Part shown: positions 26,069-35,184 of the stretch, in pieces
How positions within the stretch are numbered: position 1 is the first letter of the stretch
Layout of the letters: every line of letters starts with the position of its first letter
Assembly (NCBI GenBank): GCA_938743325.2
Contig: OW568862.1
Span: 721,501 to 785,500, forward strand
DNA: 64,000 bases
From: Pycnococcus provasolii
Lineage: Eukaryota; Chlorophyta; Pseudoscourfieldiophyceae; Pseudoscourfieldiales; Pycnococcaceae
Reading direction: 5' to 3'
The notes under the pieces: generated by a model
The model's database searches: none
What the model was told of the DNA's origin: nothing
Seen by the model: only the letters and a program-made list of their open reading frames with translations
Program-made: the position numbers and the translations under genes

Positions 26069-28834
26069 CTACTTTACACTCACGACTTCGTCGAGGCACT
26101 TGGTCGTTTTCTCCGAAGATGCGAACCAAGCAGCTAGACGCTTGCGCGCCATCGCTAGGTCGCCATTTGGCACCACCGCGAGCCGCGAAAGGGCAGCCGC
26201 TTCTGAAGCTGCCGCGTCCACGAGTGTTCGAAGCTGCGCGATACGAGCGGGCGCGCCAAATCCACGTTCGAGTAATACCCCCCGAGAAGAGCATGCAGCC
26301 GCAAGGCGTCGTGAGAAGGCAGAATCTGCGTGAACATCCGTGCGAATGGCAATCTCAAGGGAGAGCGCGGCGCTATCCGCTTCGCCTCTCACCTCCAAAA
26401 CAAATGCGCCAGGAACAAGAGCACGCGAAACGTCACCATCGCTATCCCACGCAACAGCGACGCCTGGTACCGCCATCGATGCCGCGGCGGCAATAGCGGC
26501 GCGCACGTCCGACGCTAGACTGCGCGGAATTTGACCGTGCACGATGCGTGACGCGACGAAGTGCATCGCACTCGTATCGTGTGCCAGGTCACCCAAGTTG
26601 AGCGGCACATCTGACGCTTCCGCCGTCTTATCAGCCACCTCAATCAGGGCGGCATCGTCCCACGGTGGCGGTACCGACGTCAACGGCACAGCAAATGGAT
26701 ACGAAAGAGCACAGCTCCCTCGCTTCACATCCCGTGCTTCCCCCACGACGAGCACGACGAAGCGTGCGCGGCTGCCAACGCGTGCTTGCGGAATTACGAC
26801 AGCGCCTCCGAAAATGGAGGAACTCATCGCAGCAGGCACGGCAGGAGCGGCATCGTCCATAGCAGCCACAAGCGCTGATTCCGTCGACGTGACTGTAAGC
26901 TGCCAAACATCCGTGGCGTCGTCGGCGTCGGCGTCACGCGATGTCACTGCTGACGTCGCCGTGGATGCTGCGACGGACGTGCACGGGCCTTCACCAGAGC
27001 ACGCAAGAAGCGCTACTGTGAGTCGTTCGGGACGGCGGTGGACTGGAATCGCACCCACGGTAAGGTGCAGCGACCACTGCGTTCCACGTCGGCACCATCG
27101 CGGCGCGCTCGTGCTTGGCACGACGAGGTGGAAGGGCCGGAATGCCTCGTCGTCCATCTCTTCTTCCACGCTGCCGCCCTGATGCGGCGCCTCGAGCTCG
27201 GGCACGTGCGGAGGTGCAAGTGCATCCGATCCGAGCGGCGCGAGGTGTGGCGGTGGCGCGACCGCAAGTCTCCGCAAGCGACTTTCGCACCAGGCGGCAA
27301 GGCGAGCGCGTGCGGATGCTGCAGCCTCTAACGAGGCAACGCGCTTGCTGCTTGACTGTGCACGTGCGGCGAGCAATGTCGCGATATCCTGCGTGTCTTT
27401 GTGTGTCGGCGAAGAATTCGTTCGGTTAGCAGCTGCGGGTGGTGCTGCTGCTGCTGCGGCGGCGGGTACGGGAATCATCCAGCATGCCGTGCCAGCTGAG
27501 CATGCCGCACGTGGCAGCTCGACGAGAATCATGAGGTGAGGTTCTGAGGAGACGGCGGTTGTTCGCCGCAGCAGAGGAAGTGCCGGCGTCGTGTTTTTGG
27601 TGGATTTGGCATGCTTGCCTCTCGCAAGCACACGCGAAGGTTGGCTGGCATCGACGAGAGCGATGTGGGTGAGGTCAGGTGCTGTGGTTGTGACAAAGCA
27701 CACGACGAGAAGATGTGTCGTGGCAGTTCCGTTCAGCGCATCGAGAAGAGCGTCGTGAACCCCTGGGAGAGCGAGAGCAGGCCGATCGTCGAATGCCACG
27801 GCGGCATGCGACATGCGCGAGCGTATCGTTTTTGTATGGATTGCGGCGATGTGGACTGCGGCGATGGTATCTTCTGTGTCAAACACGGCTGCTGACGCCA
27901 AGTTGTTGATCCCTCGAAGCATGGGTGGAGAGAGGTGTGCAGTTGCGATCATGTTTGTGTTGTTGCTGTCGATGAAGCACGCTGCTGCGGCACCAGCTAC
28001 CGCGATGTTGCTGACTTTCGAAAGTTTGCTCAGCTCGTACGTGTGACACTCGTCGTCGTTCGCAAAGCGGCACACGATAGCGTGCGGTGAAACGGCAAGC
28101 AGTGCTGATGGTATAGACCCTTCCACCAGCTTGGTGGTGGAACTCTTTTCGATTTCATGGTTGTTGAATGTAAAGTGCGTTGGCGTGTTGTCGTCGTGCT
28201 TCAGGAGTGTGATGCATCCCACGTGTGCGTCGGCGTACGTAGGATTCTGCCATCGAATGAGAACGGTTGGTCCGTCGACGACGACAGCTTCTGAAGGTAC
28301 GAGTGACGGCGAAGGTGGGGAGCACGAGAAGGTGGCGGCGGCGTCGGCGGCGGCGGAGGTTGACTCTGTCGACGAGATTCGGACGACGCGAACGTCATTT
28401 GATGAGGACGACGCAATTGCCGCATAGGTGTTTGCTTGGTTAGCTTTTGATGAGACGGACGCGATGTGTAATACTGTATCCTCGGAAGAGAGAGGGAGAC
28501 GTATCGCGGCGGATGTAGATGTCTTCTTCTTGGTATTCTTTGCATGAGCATGAGCACTATTATTATGCAAAGGTTTGAGCGCAGCGAGTGTCCATGGTGC
28601 GTGTGCAGCGAACGGCGTATGTGCGGCACGTAAACAAGCGCGTCGTATTCTCATTTCATACGATAAACCGAAACCACCACTGTGGTTCGTCCCTGAAGAT
28701 ACTGTGATACCGTGTGAATCTTGCTGTCCACCACCACCACCACCACCAGGAACATTAACAGGAACAGGGTGTATTCTACTGAACGCCCAAACAGAGTCAC
28801 CACAAGTAAGGGTCATCCCGGATGTATCCACCAT
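26069..28834 (-). CDS. Large beta-rich protein of unknown function
   Basis: The frame starts at the ATG at 28834-28832 and encodes 921 residues. The N-terminal half is rich in short beta strands (DTVLHIASVSS; VRVVRISS; VLIRWQNPTYADAHVGCITLLKHDD; AVAFDDRPALALPGV), as in a beta-propeller with low-complexity inserts. A helical, Ala/Arg-rich segment follows (about 490-545: DIATLLAARAQSSSKRVASL), then more strands (WSLHLTVGAIPVH; RARFVVLVVGEARDV) and a C-terminal helical region. The order propeller, coiled coil, beta-sandwich recalls FANCB and FAAP100 of the Fanconi core complex, but I see no decisive motif, so this is only a suggestion. No catalytic site, signal peptide or membrane span. Confidence 0.55.
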   Translation of the reverse strand: MVDTSGMTLTCGDSVWAFSRIHPVPVNVPGGGGGGGQQDSHGITVSSGTNHSGGFGLSYEMRIRRACLRAAHTPFAAHAPWTLAALKPLHNNSAHAHAKNTKKKTSTSAAIRLPLSSEDTVLHIASVSSKANQANTYAAIASSSSNDVRVVRISSTESTSAAADAAATFSCSPPSPSLVPSEAVVVDGPTVLIRWQNPTYADAHVGCITLLKHDDNTPTHFTFNNHEIEKSSTTKLVEGSIPSALLAVSPHAIVCRFANDDECHTYELSKLSKVSNIAVAGAAAACFIDSNNTNMIATAHLSPPMLRGINNLASAAVFDTEDTIAAVHIAAIHTKTIRSRMSHAAVAFDDRPALALPGVHDALLDALNGTATTHLLVVCFVTTTAPDLTHIALVDASQPSRVLARGKHAKSTKNTTPALPLLRRTTAVSSEPHLMILVELPRAACSAGTACWMIPVPAAAAAAAPPAAANRTNSSPTHKDTQDIATLLAARAQSSSKRVASLEAAASARARLAAWCESRLRRLAVAPPPHLAPLGSDALAPPHVPELEAPHQGGSVEEEMDDEAFRPFHLVVPSTSAPRWCRRGTQWSLHLTVGAIPVHRRPERLTVALLACSGEGPCTSVAASTATSAVTSRDADADDATDVWQLTVTSTESALVAAMDDAAPAVPAAMSSSIFGGAVVIPQARVGSRARFVVLVVGEARDVKRGSCALSYPFAVPLTSVPPPWDDAALIEVADKTAEASDVPLNLGDLAHDTSAMHFVASRIVHGQIPRSLASDVRAAIAAAASMAVPGVAVAWDSDGDVSRALVPGAFVLEVRGEADSAALSLEIAIRTDVHADSAFSRRLAAACSSRGVLLERGFGAPARIAQLRTLVDAAASEAAALSRLAVVPNGDLAMARKRLAAWFASSEKTTKCLDEVVSVK

Positions 28835-28856
28835 ATTAGACTAATATTATTATTAT

Positions 28857-28857
28857 G

Positions 28858-28890
<33 letters not shown>
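28857..28890. repeat. Hexanucleotide repeat GACGCA
   Basis: Five to six tandem GACGCA units, 22 bases upstream of the start codon of the minus-strand gene at 26069-28834, probably in its leader or promoter. Confidence 0.95.
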
Positions 28891-29040
28891 ACGATAAAAA
28901 GCAGCGCCGAGCCGAGGATGATAGTCTGTGATGGGAGGATGATTGGGAGGGGGCGGGAAAAGGGGATGTTATTACCGGGTACGGGTAGGGTGCCTGCTTT
29001 GCACGTCTGCTTTGCAATGCCTCGCTCTTGCTGGTCGACG

Positions 29041-29147
29041 AAACCCCGAACCCCTAACCCCTAACCCCTAACCCCTAAAGGTAACCCCTAACTTCTAACC
29101 CCTAAAGGTAACCCCTAGGAAGTAACCCCTAACCCCTAACTTCTAAA
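29041..29147. repeat. Telomere-like array, (CCCCTAA)n, headed by AAACCCCGAA
   Basis: Starts with AAACCCCGAA (29041-29050) and continues as CCCCTAA units interrupted by AAGGTAA and CTTCTAA variants. It lies between the gene at 26069 (minus) and the PsbM gene (plus). Confidence 0.92.
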
Positions 29148-29439
29148 GCGATTGCGAGATGCTGAAGCGGTATCCCCAGCTATTCTTCTTTTCTTCCCTG
29201 CAAACCAAGCTTCTAAACCGCCTGGACGTGGACTCTTGGAGGTAATGATTCTTGGAGATAAGGATTTCCGATTTTCTCTCTCTCAAGGGAATCACACTGA
29301 CTGCAGGCTGCCCCCTGCCTGACCCTGTTCGTTTTTCTTCTCAGAGGGGCGGGGCCCGGGGGGGGGGGGGTGAAAAAACCACGTCGACGAAAACGGCCTG
29401 CGGTATCATTCCCTCACAGAACAAAACAGAACAGTAACC

Positions 29440-30047
29440 ATGGCTCCCGTTATGAACTCCGCACGTATCTCGGCCCGTGGCATGCCCGTGCTCGCCACCC
29501 GTGCCACGCGCACCGTGCGTGCTGTGCGTACCTCCGCGTCCTCGTCGTCATCCTCGGGACAGGCGAAGTCTGCGGGTGTCGCTGCGACTGTCGCGTCCGC
29601 CGCGTTCCAGGTACGTTCTTCTTCTTTTGTTTTTGTTTTTTGTTTCCTTTTGTTTCCTTTTGTTTTTGTTTTGATGCAGTTGTCTTTATTTTTTGGTGTT
29701 TTTTTTTGGGTGTGTGAGTGACAGACAGATACGTCGTGATCGTCGTCGTCAGTGATGAACACGGTGATGAAACAAGGGGTGTCTTCTGTGAAGTTTTTTT
29801 TTCTCTCTCACTCACATTCTTTTCTCCCCCTCGCACATACATACATACATACAAAATACAGGTGTCGCAGAGCCTCCCGGCGCTTGCGTACGCTGGCGGC
29901 GATCCGCTCGTGAACCCCAACACGGGAACCAACGGACCGCTCGGCCTCATCGCCACGATCCTCTTCGTCTTCATCCCCACGGCGTTCCTGATCACCGTGT
30001 ACCTGAAGGACCCGGGCACGGAGAAGGACCGCTTCGGCACCCGCTAA
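29440..30047 (+). CDS. psbM: Photosystem II subunit PsbM-like, nuclear-encoded, two exons
   Basis: Exon 1 is 29440-29610 (57 codons) and exon 2 is 29862-30047; the 251-bp intron begins GTACGT and ends ACAG and is in phase 0. The 118-residue precursor begins with a basic Ala/Arg/Thr/Ser transit peptide (MAPVMNSARISARGMPVL). A hydrophobic second signal ends in LPALAYA, which fits thylakoid processing after AxA. The mature part of about 50 residues has one span, GLIATILFVFIPTAFLITVYLK, which matches PsbM position by position (IAT-x-LF-x(2)-PTAFL-x(2)-Y-x-K). PsbM sits at the photosystem II dimer interface and is plastid-encoded in most plants. The match is strong but the protein is short, so other small thylakoid subunits are the alternative. 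Confidence 0.8.
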
Positions 30048-30319
30048 GTGGATGTGAAGACAACCAGCGTCTTCAGCAGCGGTTAAGAGAAAGGAGAGGA
30101 GACTTAAAAACTTCAACCACAGACTCTTTTTAAGACTACCATTTGATAACCTTTCCATTTTCATGCACCTCATCAAACACACGCACCAACAACAACAAGG
30201 TATCCTTCGCAGCCTACCTAGTACTACGATGGATCCCCCAGACCCGGATCCCTGTCAGATATTTTTGCCCATCTTTTTTGCCCCCCCCCCTCCACTAACC
30301 ACATATCACAAACACAAAC

Positions 30320-31735
30320 ATGCCTGCATCCGCGCTGCCGACGTGTGCACCACCGCCTCCCCAAACGTCCTACGACGTCATCGTCATCGGCGGCGGTGTC
30401 GTCGGCGCGTGCGCGGCGTGGCGCCTCGCCTCGCGATCAGCATCCGTGCTACTCCTGGAGCAGCACGACACCCTGCATCGCAAAGGATCGTCGCACGGCG
30501 AGTCGCGCATCGTCAGACCGACGTACCCGGAAGAACACTACACGCGCATGATGAAGACGTCATACGAGTTGTGGGGACAAGCACAAACGGAAGCGGGTAC
30601 GTCCGTCTTCCGCAGGACTGGCGGGCTGGACATGGGACCGCGAGGATCAAAGGACATGGACGCCATCATTTCCTCTGCCAAAGCTGTGGGCGTTGACGTC
30701 GACGTCTACCACGATGCCAAGGCGCTCGCTAGGAGGTGCCCCGGCGTGGTACTACCAAATGAGTACGTCGCGGTCGTGAACGGCGATGCAGGGTACGTGC
30801 ACGCCACCAAAGCCGTGGCCATGTTCCACACGCTCGCCGGCAGCAAAGGTGCCGTTATTCGCGACAGATGCCGCGTCGAGAGAGTCGCGCCCGTCGCGGC
30901 GCCGACGTCGGGAGTTGAGGTCGTCTACAGTTTCGTAGACTCCGAGGCTGCTGGACCGCTCACGAACGTCGTGCGTGCGCGCTGCGTTTGCGTCTGTGCA
31001 GGTGCATGGAGCGGCGAAATGCTGCGAGATGTGGATGAAGGGGGATTGCTGGAGACGGCGCGTTGGGCGAAAGCTGGGCGGAACACGGAGCGAGTGGACA
31101 AATTGGCAAGCCTGCCATTGCCGCTCACGCCCATTCACACGTCTGTCACGTACTGGCAGCTCCGCGACAACACGCCGCGCGAGCTGTACAGCAGCGGCAG
31201 CTTACCCGTCTTCATCTGCTACGACACGAAGTACTCGAACGAACGAACGCCGCAGTGCTACGGCATCTACGGGTTCCCGTGCTCCGAGGTGGACATGCCT
31301 GGCTGCGTGAAAGCTTGCCTGCATTCCGGCCCGCCCATCACGCCGGCTGGTGGCATGTCGTTGAATTCGCACCTGAACGCGAGGCGAGACCCCATCGCTC
31401 ACGAGCCCTCGGTGAGGCAAGTGCAGCCATTTCTGCGCAGTGTTATGCCTGGTTTGAATGCAGACGCACCTGTGCACAGCGAAGGTTGCATCTACACGAT
31501 GACGCCGGATCACGACTTTATCGTCGACACGCTACTGGAGGAGCGTGCGGACGCGGCATCGCCACCGAGCACGCTCGTTGCCGTGGCGGCTGGGTTTTCT
31601 GGGCATGGATTCAAGCTCGCACCTTACGTAGGAGAACGTCTGGCGGACCTTTGCATGGGAGGCGATGCCGCAGCGAAAGCGCGAGAGGAGCTGAATGTCC
31701 TCCGCATGGATCGCTTTGCCAAGGCTCGTTTGTAA
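30320..31735 (+). CDS. Monomeric sarcosine oxidase-like flavoenzyme with peroxisomal C-terminus
   Basis: The 471-residue frame starts at the ATG at 30320, 30 bases after a C10 tract. The FAD-binding site is VIVIGGGVVGACAAWRLA (about 20-37), followed by the DLEQH-type acidic strand end LLLEQHD. GSSHGESRIVRPTYPEEHY matches the conserved flavin-contact segment of monomeric sarcosine/pipecolate oxidases. Near the end are GCIYTMTPDHDFIVD, whose Cys390 aligns with the cysteine that binds FAD covalently, and GFSGHGFKLAPYVGERLADL, the C-terminal FAD site. The protein ends ARL, a type 1 peroxisomal signal. Such enzymes oxidise N-methylated or cyclic amino acids and release H2O2, which fits peroxisomes. 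Family firm; substrate not known. Confidence 0.85.
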   Translation: MPASALPTCAPPPPQTSYDVIVIGGGVVGACAAWRLASRSASVLLLEQHDTLHRKGSSHGESRIVRPTYPEEHYTRMMKTSYELWGQAQTEAGTSVFRRTGGLDMGPRGSKDMDAIISSAKAVGVDVDVYHDAKALARRCPGVVLPNEYVAVVNGDAGYVHATKAVAMFHTLAGSKGAVIRDRCRVERVAPVAAPTSGVEVVYSFVDSEAAGPLTNVVRARCVCVCAGAWSGEMLRDVDEGGLLETARWAKAGRNTERVDKLASLPLPLTPIHTSVTYWQLRDNTPRELYSSGSLPVFICYDTKYSNERTPQCYGIYGFPCSEVDMPGCVKACLHSGPPITPAGGMSLNSHLNARRDPIAHEPSVRQVQPFLRSVMPGLNADAPVHSEGCIYTMTPDHDFIVDTLLEERADAASPPSTLVAVAAGFSGHGFKLAPYVGERLADLCMGGDAAAKAREELNVLRMDRFAKARL

Positions 31736-31927
31736 GTACTTAGTAGTAGAAGACTATGTTTGTTTTGTAGTGAAGAAAAATCTTGTTTAGAGATCTTGTT
31801 TTCTTTGAAGACACTACACACGCGACCAGTTCCACAAACACACACACACGCACACACACACACACACGCACGCAACAAAAAAAGCCTAAACCAAACGCTA
31901 GCCAAGCACTGGTCAACTACCACAGCA

Positions 31928-32533
31928 TCAAAAGTTTCGCACTGTGTCCTCTTCCTCGTCATCAAGCCTGTGAATTTCTTCACTCGGACTCCAGGTATGC
32001 CCATCTTCGTGCATTTCCGCAATCAGCGGAGTGTCGACTTCCTCCTCAAAGCTGTCGTCAAGGCTGTCGGTTGCCTGGGCACGTTGTTCGTCCTCGACAT
32101 CCGCATGGCGTTCCTTCAGTGCATTGATGACGCTGTCGAAGGAGGCTTCATCAAGACTGTCTTCGTCCTCTTCATCGTCGAAGTAACTCGCTTCTCTGCG
32201 AATTCGACGGCTTTCCTTTTGACGCTCAATGGCATGTGCGTGATGTTCAGAGCTTTCGCCGAATGCTCGCTCCAAAGAACGGGCGAATTGTTCCTTGTCC
32301 GCGACATCGTCCCAACAGTCCTCCGCAATTTTCGGATGTCGTTTCTCCAGATGGTCACAAACTACCGCCTCACGCGACGCGCGTTCCCGGAGCAACGCCG
32401 CGTCGTCGCCAAGTCGCAGCAGCGGGTCCCAGTAGTCGTGCTCGTCATCAAAGTCTATCGACCGGTGATCTAACGAAGATGGATCGATCCAATCTATGTC
32501 GTCAAAGCTGTCGTCGTCGTCGTCGCCGCTCAT
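31928..32533 (-). CDS. Unrecognised acidic protein
   Basis: The first ATG is at 32533-32531 (MSGDDDDDSFDDIDW), giving 201 residues. About one third of residues are Asp or Glu. A more ordered central part (LRERASREAVVCDHLEKRHPKIAEDCW, seen in part) may form helices, followed by an Arg-rich segment (AIERQKESRRIRREA) and an acidic C-terminus ending TVRNF. There is no domain I recognise. An open reading frame upstream lacks an ATG. The next gene on the same strand, TFIIF alpha, ends 246 bases upstream, and a TTCGGGGTTT element at 32747-32756 lies between them. A nuclear or chaperone-like role would be a guess. Confidence 0.5.
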   Translation of the reverse strand: MSGDDDDDSFDDIDWIDPSSLDHRSIDFDDEHDYWDPLLRLGDDAALLRERASREAVVCDHLEKRHPKIAEDCWDDVADKEQFARSLERAFGESSEHHAHAIERQKESRRIRREASYFDDEEDEDSLDEASFDSVINALKERHADVEDEQRAQATDSLDDSFEEEVDTPLIAEMHEDGHTWSPSEEIHRLDDEEEDTVRNF

Positions 32534-32778
32534 CGGGCGATGCTCGTCGTCGCGCTTACCATCGCCACCACGACGTAACACCGCACGACAGCGTTGCTGG
32601 AAGCGGGGGAGACGAATTTGGCACGACTCCCTTGGATGACATGAAGCCACATTTCTTTAGGACTGGTGCAGACATTTCCGCTGACTGATGCTGACGTGTC
32701 AGAACTTTGTACTTTGTGTTCGGGAGGAACCCAGGGTGGCACAAAATTCGGGGTTTACAGGAAATCAACAAACTCAAG

Positions 32779-34344
32779 TCAATCAAGAACATTTTCCTTG
32801 ACCATAATATATCTGACGCCATCACGCGTCTCGCTGCGGCAGACAATCTTCAGCGCCGCCTTGAATCGCGGCATGTCTGCATGGTACGGTGCCCAAATGA
32901 GGCTTTCGCGATTGACTTCGCTGAGCGGAATGGCCCCTTCTTGCCTCATAATGGCTGCAATCTCAGCCACCCACTCGTCAGCACCTTCCTCCTGTTGCCC
33001 GTCTTCTCCTGCCACACGGCTCTTCTTCGCCTCTGGCGGCGTCGTCTCATCCCGCTTGCGCTTCGCGCCCGCACCTGCGGCAACCGCGGGTTCCTCAGCA
33101 GCAGCAGCACTTTTCTTCAGCGAGATGAAAGGAAGCTGGTCCGCGGCGTCGTCAGGATCACGATACTCTTCTTCATTCACGTCATCTTCACCCTCATCCT
33201 GCGGTTCCTCCCCCTCCGCGCCCTCCGCGGCATCATCAGCCTTGCGTTGCTTTTCCCGCTTTTCCTCCTCGTCTTCGTCCTCGTCCTCGTCGTCGTCGTC
33301 GTCATTGTCTTCACCCTTGATGACTTTCTTGATGCCCACGCCCGCGTTCTCCTCCTCACGCTCCGCGAGCGATTTGATTTCCAGCGCGTCGCCAGCCTCC
33401 TCGTCGTCGTCCATTCCACCCTCGTGCTCCCAATCCTCCCTTCCACCTGTCGCTCGTCTGCTTCCTCCGAACGGCTGTCCGATGTTCGCCGCGCCGAGGT
33501 TTGGGTTCAGTCCCACGTAGTCTTCGTCGTCTCCCATCACCTCGTCATCGGCCGCCTCGTCGAGGTATCCCGTCGTGCGAGCAGCGTCCTTTGCGTTTTG
33601 TTCCGCCACCGCGCGCATGGAACGCGGCGCACGTCTCGCAAGATCCTGCAAGGCTCCAACGCGCTTGTCGTTCATTTTTTTCTCCGCCTCCTCGAGGCTG
33701 ATTTGCGGTACGTTGCGCAGCCTGTTGAATCTGTACCACGCCGACGACGGTATGGCTGTGAACCCATCCTCCGCATTTGGCGACGCCACGAAGAGGTAGT
33801 ACGACGAGCCTGCTCCGAGCGTGACCCCCCCGTATGAGTTGGGGTTAGCAGCTTTTGCGGCCCCCGACGCGGCGAGTGCGAGCGACCCCGCGACACCCGC
33901 ACGTTCCTGCGTGCCCGCGTACTCTTCGGTTCCTCGTAGTGCCAATACGAGTTTTGGCGGGAACGTGTACGTCGCCTTTGGTTGGTCTGATGGCGTAACG
34001 ACACTCCATCCTTTCATAGGTTTCTGGTTTGTGGCGCCACCCGTTTTCGCATCTTTCGCGCCAGCTGAAGTTGTGAATGCTGGTGGTTGCGCGTTGAACT
34101 TCGCGACGAAGAACGGTCCAGGCAGGGTGGGAGAGCGTGGTAGTGTGACACGTAACGGCGTTTCGCGAATGATTTTCTTGGAAGTTTCATCGAAGGTGAA
34201 TCCGGGATGCGTGCGTAGGTATTCCGCAATGAAAGAATTCGGAGAATTGCTACTATTAGAATTGCCAGAATTGCCGCCACCGCCGCGCTGCTGAGATGCG
34301 TTCTCAGCACCAGCATTACTACCAGCGCCAGCGCCAGACGACAT
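32779..34344 (-). CDS. GTF2F1: TFIIF alpha subunit (RAP74)
   Basis: The frame starts at the ATG at 34344-34342 and encodes 521 residues. The N-terminal dimerisation region shows GSSYYLFVASP and AIPSSAWYRFNRL followed by SLEEAEKKM, which align with the RAP74 segment NTSYYIF, WYNF and TAEEAEE. A long acidic middle (about 270-400, with runs of Asp and Glu) is typical of the subunit. The C-terminus (ADEWVAEIAAIMRQEGAIPL to YIMVKENVLD) fits the winged helix that binds FCP1 and TFIIB. TFIIF alpha works with TFIIF beta in RNA polymerase II initiation and elongation. A Ser/Asn/Gly-rich start is extra. Good family match; length is near the usual 500. Confidence 0.82.
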   Translation of the reverse strand: MSSGAGAGSNAGAENASQQRGGGGNSGNSNSSNSPNSFIAEYLRTHPGFTFDETSKKIIRETPLRVTLPRSPTLPGPFFVAKFNAQPPAFTTSAGAKDAKTGGATNQKPMKGWSVVTPSDQPKATYTFPPKLVLALRGTEEYAGTQERAGVAGSLALAASGAAKAANPNSYGGVTLGAGSSYYLFVASPNAEDGFTAIPSSAWYRFNRLRNVPQISLEEAEKKMNDKRVGALQDLARRAPRSMRAVAEQNAKDAARTTGYLDEAADDEVMGDDEDYVGLNPNLGAANIGQPFGGSRRATGGREDWEHEGGMDDDEEAGDALEIKSLAEREEENAGVGIKKVIKGEDNDDDDDEDEDEDEEEKREKQRKADDAAEGAEGEEPQDEGEDDVNEEEYRDPDDAADQLPFISLKKSAAAAEEPAVAAGAGAKRKRDETTPPEAKKSRVAGEDGQQEEGADEWVAEIAAIMRQEGAIPLSEVNRESLIWAPYHADMPRFKAALKIVCRSETRDGVRYIMVKENVLD

Positions 34345-34480
34345 ACTATACTTCAGGACTTGCTTGAAAAATAATAATGCTGCTGCTCAAGCGAGTGGGG
34401 ACGACGGCGGCGCCACACCAAATAATGCCATGCAGTGAAGCAACGGGAAAACGGAAACCCCGAACTCACACAGTTTACTC

Positions 34481-34532
34481 TTAGGGGTTTGCTTTAGGGG
34501 TTAAGATAGGGGTTAAGATAGGGGTTAGGGAG
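34481..34532. repeat. Telomere-like array on the opposite strand, (TTAGGGG)n
   Basis: Units of TTAGGGGTT with AAGATAGGGG variants. It lies in the divergent spacer between TFIIF alpha (minus) and the desaturase (plus); an AAACCCCGAA element sits next to it at 34455-34464. Confidence 0.88.
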
Positions 34533-34575
34533 GGGGAAACTCCAACCCCCAAACACTCCGTGGTGATTAAAAATT

Positions 34576-34948
34576 GGATCCCCACCTGGACCCGTCCAGA
34601 TGTGGCTCCCCACTTCATAACCAGTGCTCCCCTGTGTCTCCAGAAGCCTGTCCTCAAGAAGGGGATCCCCCATTTCCAAAATTCAGCCAAAAGCAAAAGA
34701 AGTGTCCACAAGAAGTGGATCCCCCGCTAAAAAACAAGCCAAAAGAAGTGTCCTCAAGAAGGGGATCCCCAGTCCATCCATCCGTCGATTCCGATTATTA
34801 CATAGGGGATAGTGAGGACGCAAAATTAACCCAAGAGGGGATCCCCAATCCCAGGCAAAAAGCATACATGTAGTGAGGAATCAAAATTAACTCAAAAGGG
34901 GATCCCCAATTTTCAGGGAAAAATTTAGATTCGCGTCCCGGGATCCCC
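34576..34948. repeat. Cluster of GGGGATCCCC palindromes in two short repeat families
   Basis: At least seven GGATCCCC sites at 34576-34948. Family A, TCCTCAAGAAGGGGATCCCC, occurs at 34651, about 34705 (variant) and 34751. Family B, AGTGAGGA-x(2)-CAAAATTAAC followed by GGGGATCCCCAAT, occurs twice, about 61 bases apart (34811 and 34872). Open frames across it are by-products of the repeats. It fills most of the spacer upstream of the desaturase. Confidence 0.8.
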
Positions 34949-35184
34949 CCAAAGAGATTCAGAGCCAACCGTTTATCCGACGATTTAGAAAGGAACACGT
35001 CGATGACCCGGGTGGGGTGGGGTGGGCCCCACAGCAGGCTTTCAGGAGGGAGGGTGGGCCCAGGGCACGAGGTCTAAAGGGTCCCGTTGAAAGTCCGGAC
35101 CCCTCCCCCACCACAGACTCCTCAGGCTCCAACGCTCCCGGCTTTTAGTTGAATCCAGATCACTGTTAGCTTTCGTCTAACGCT

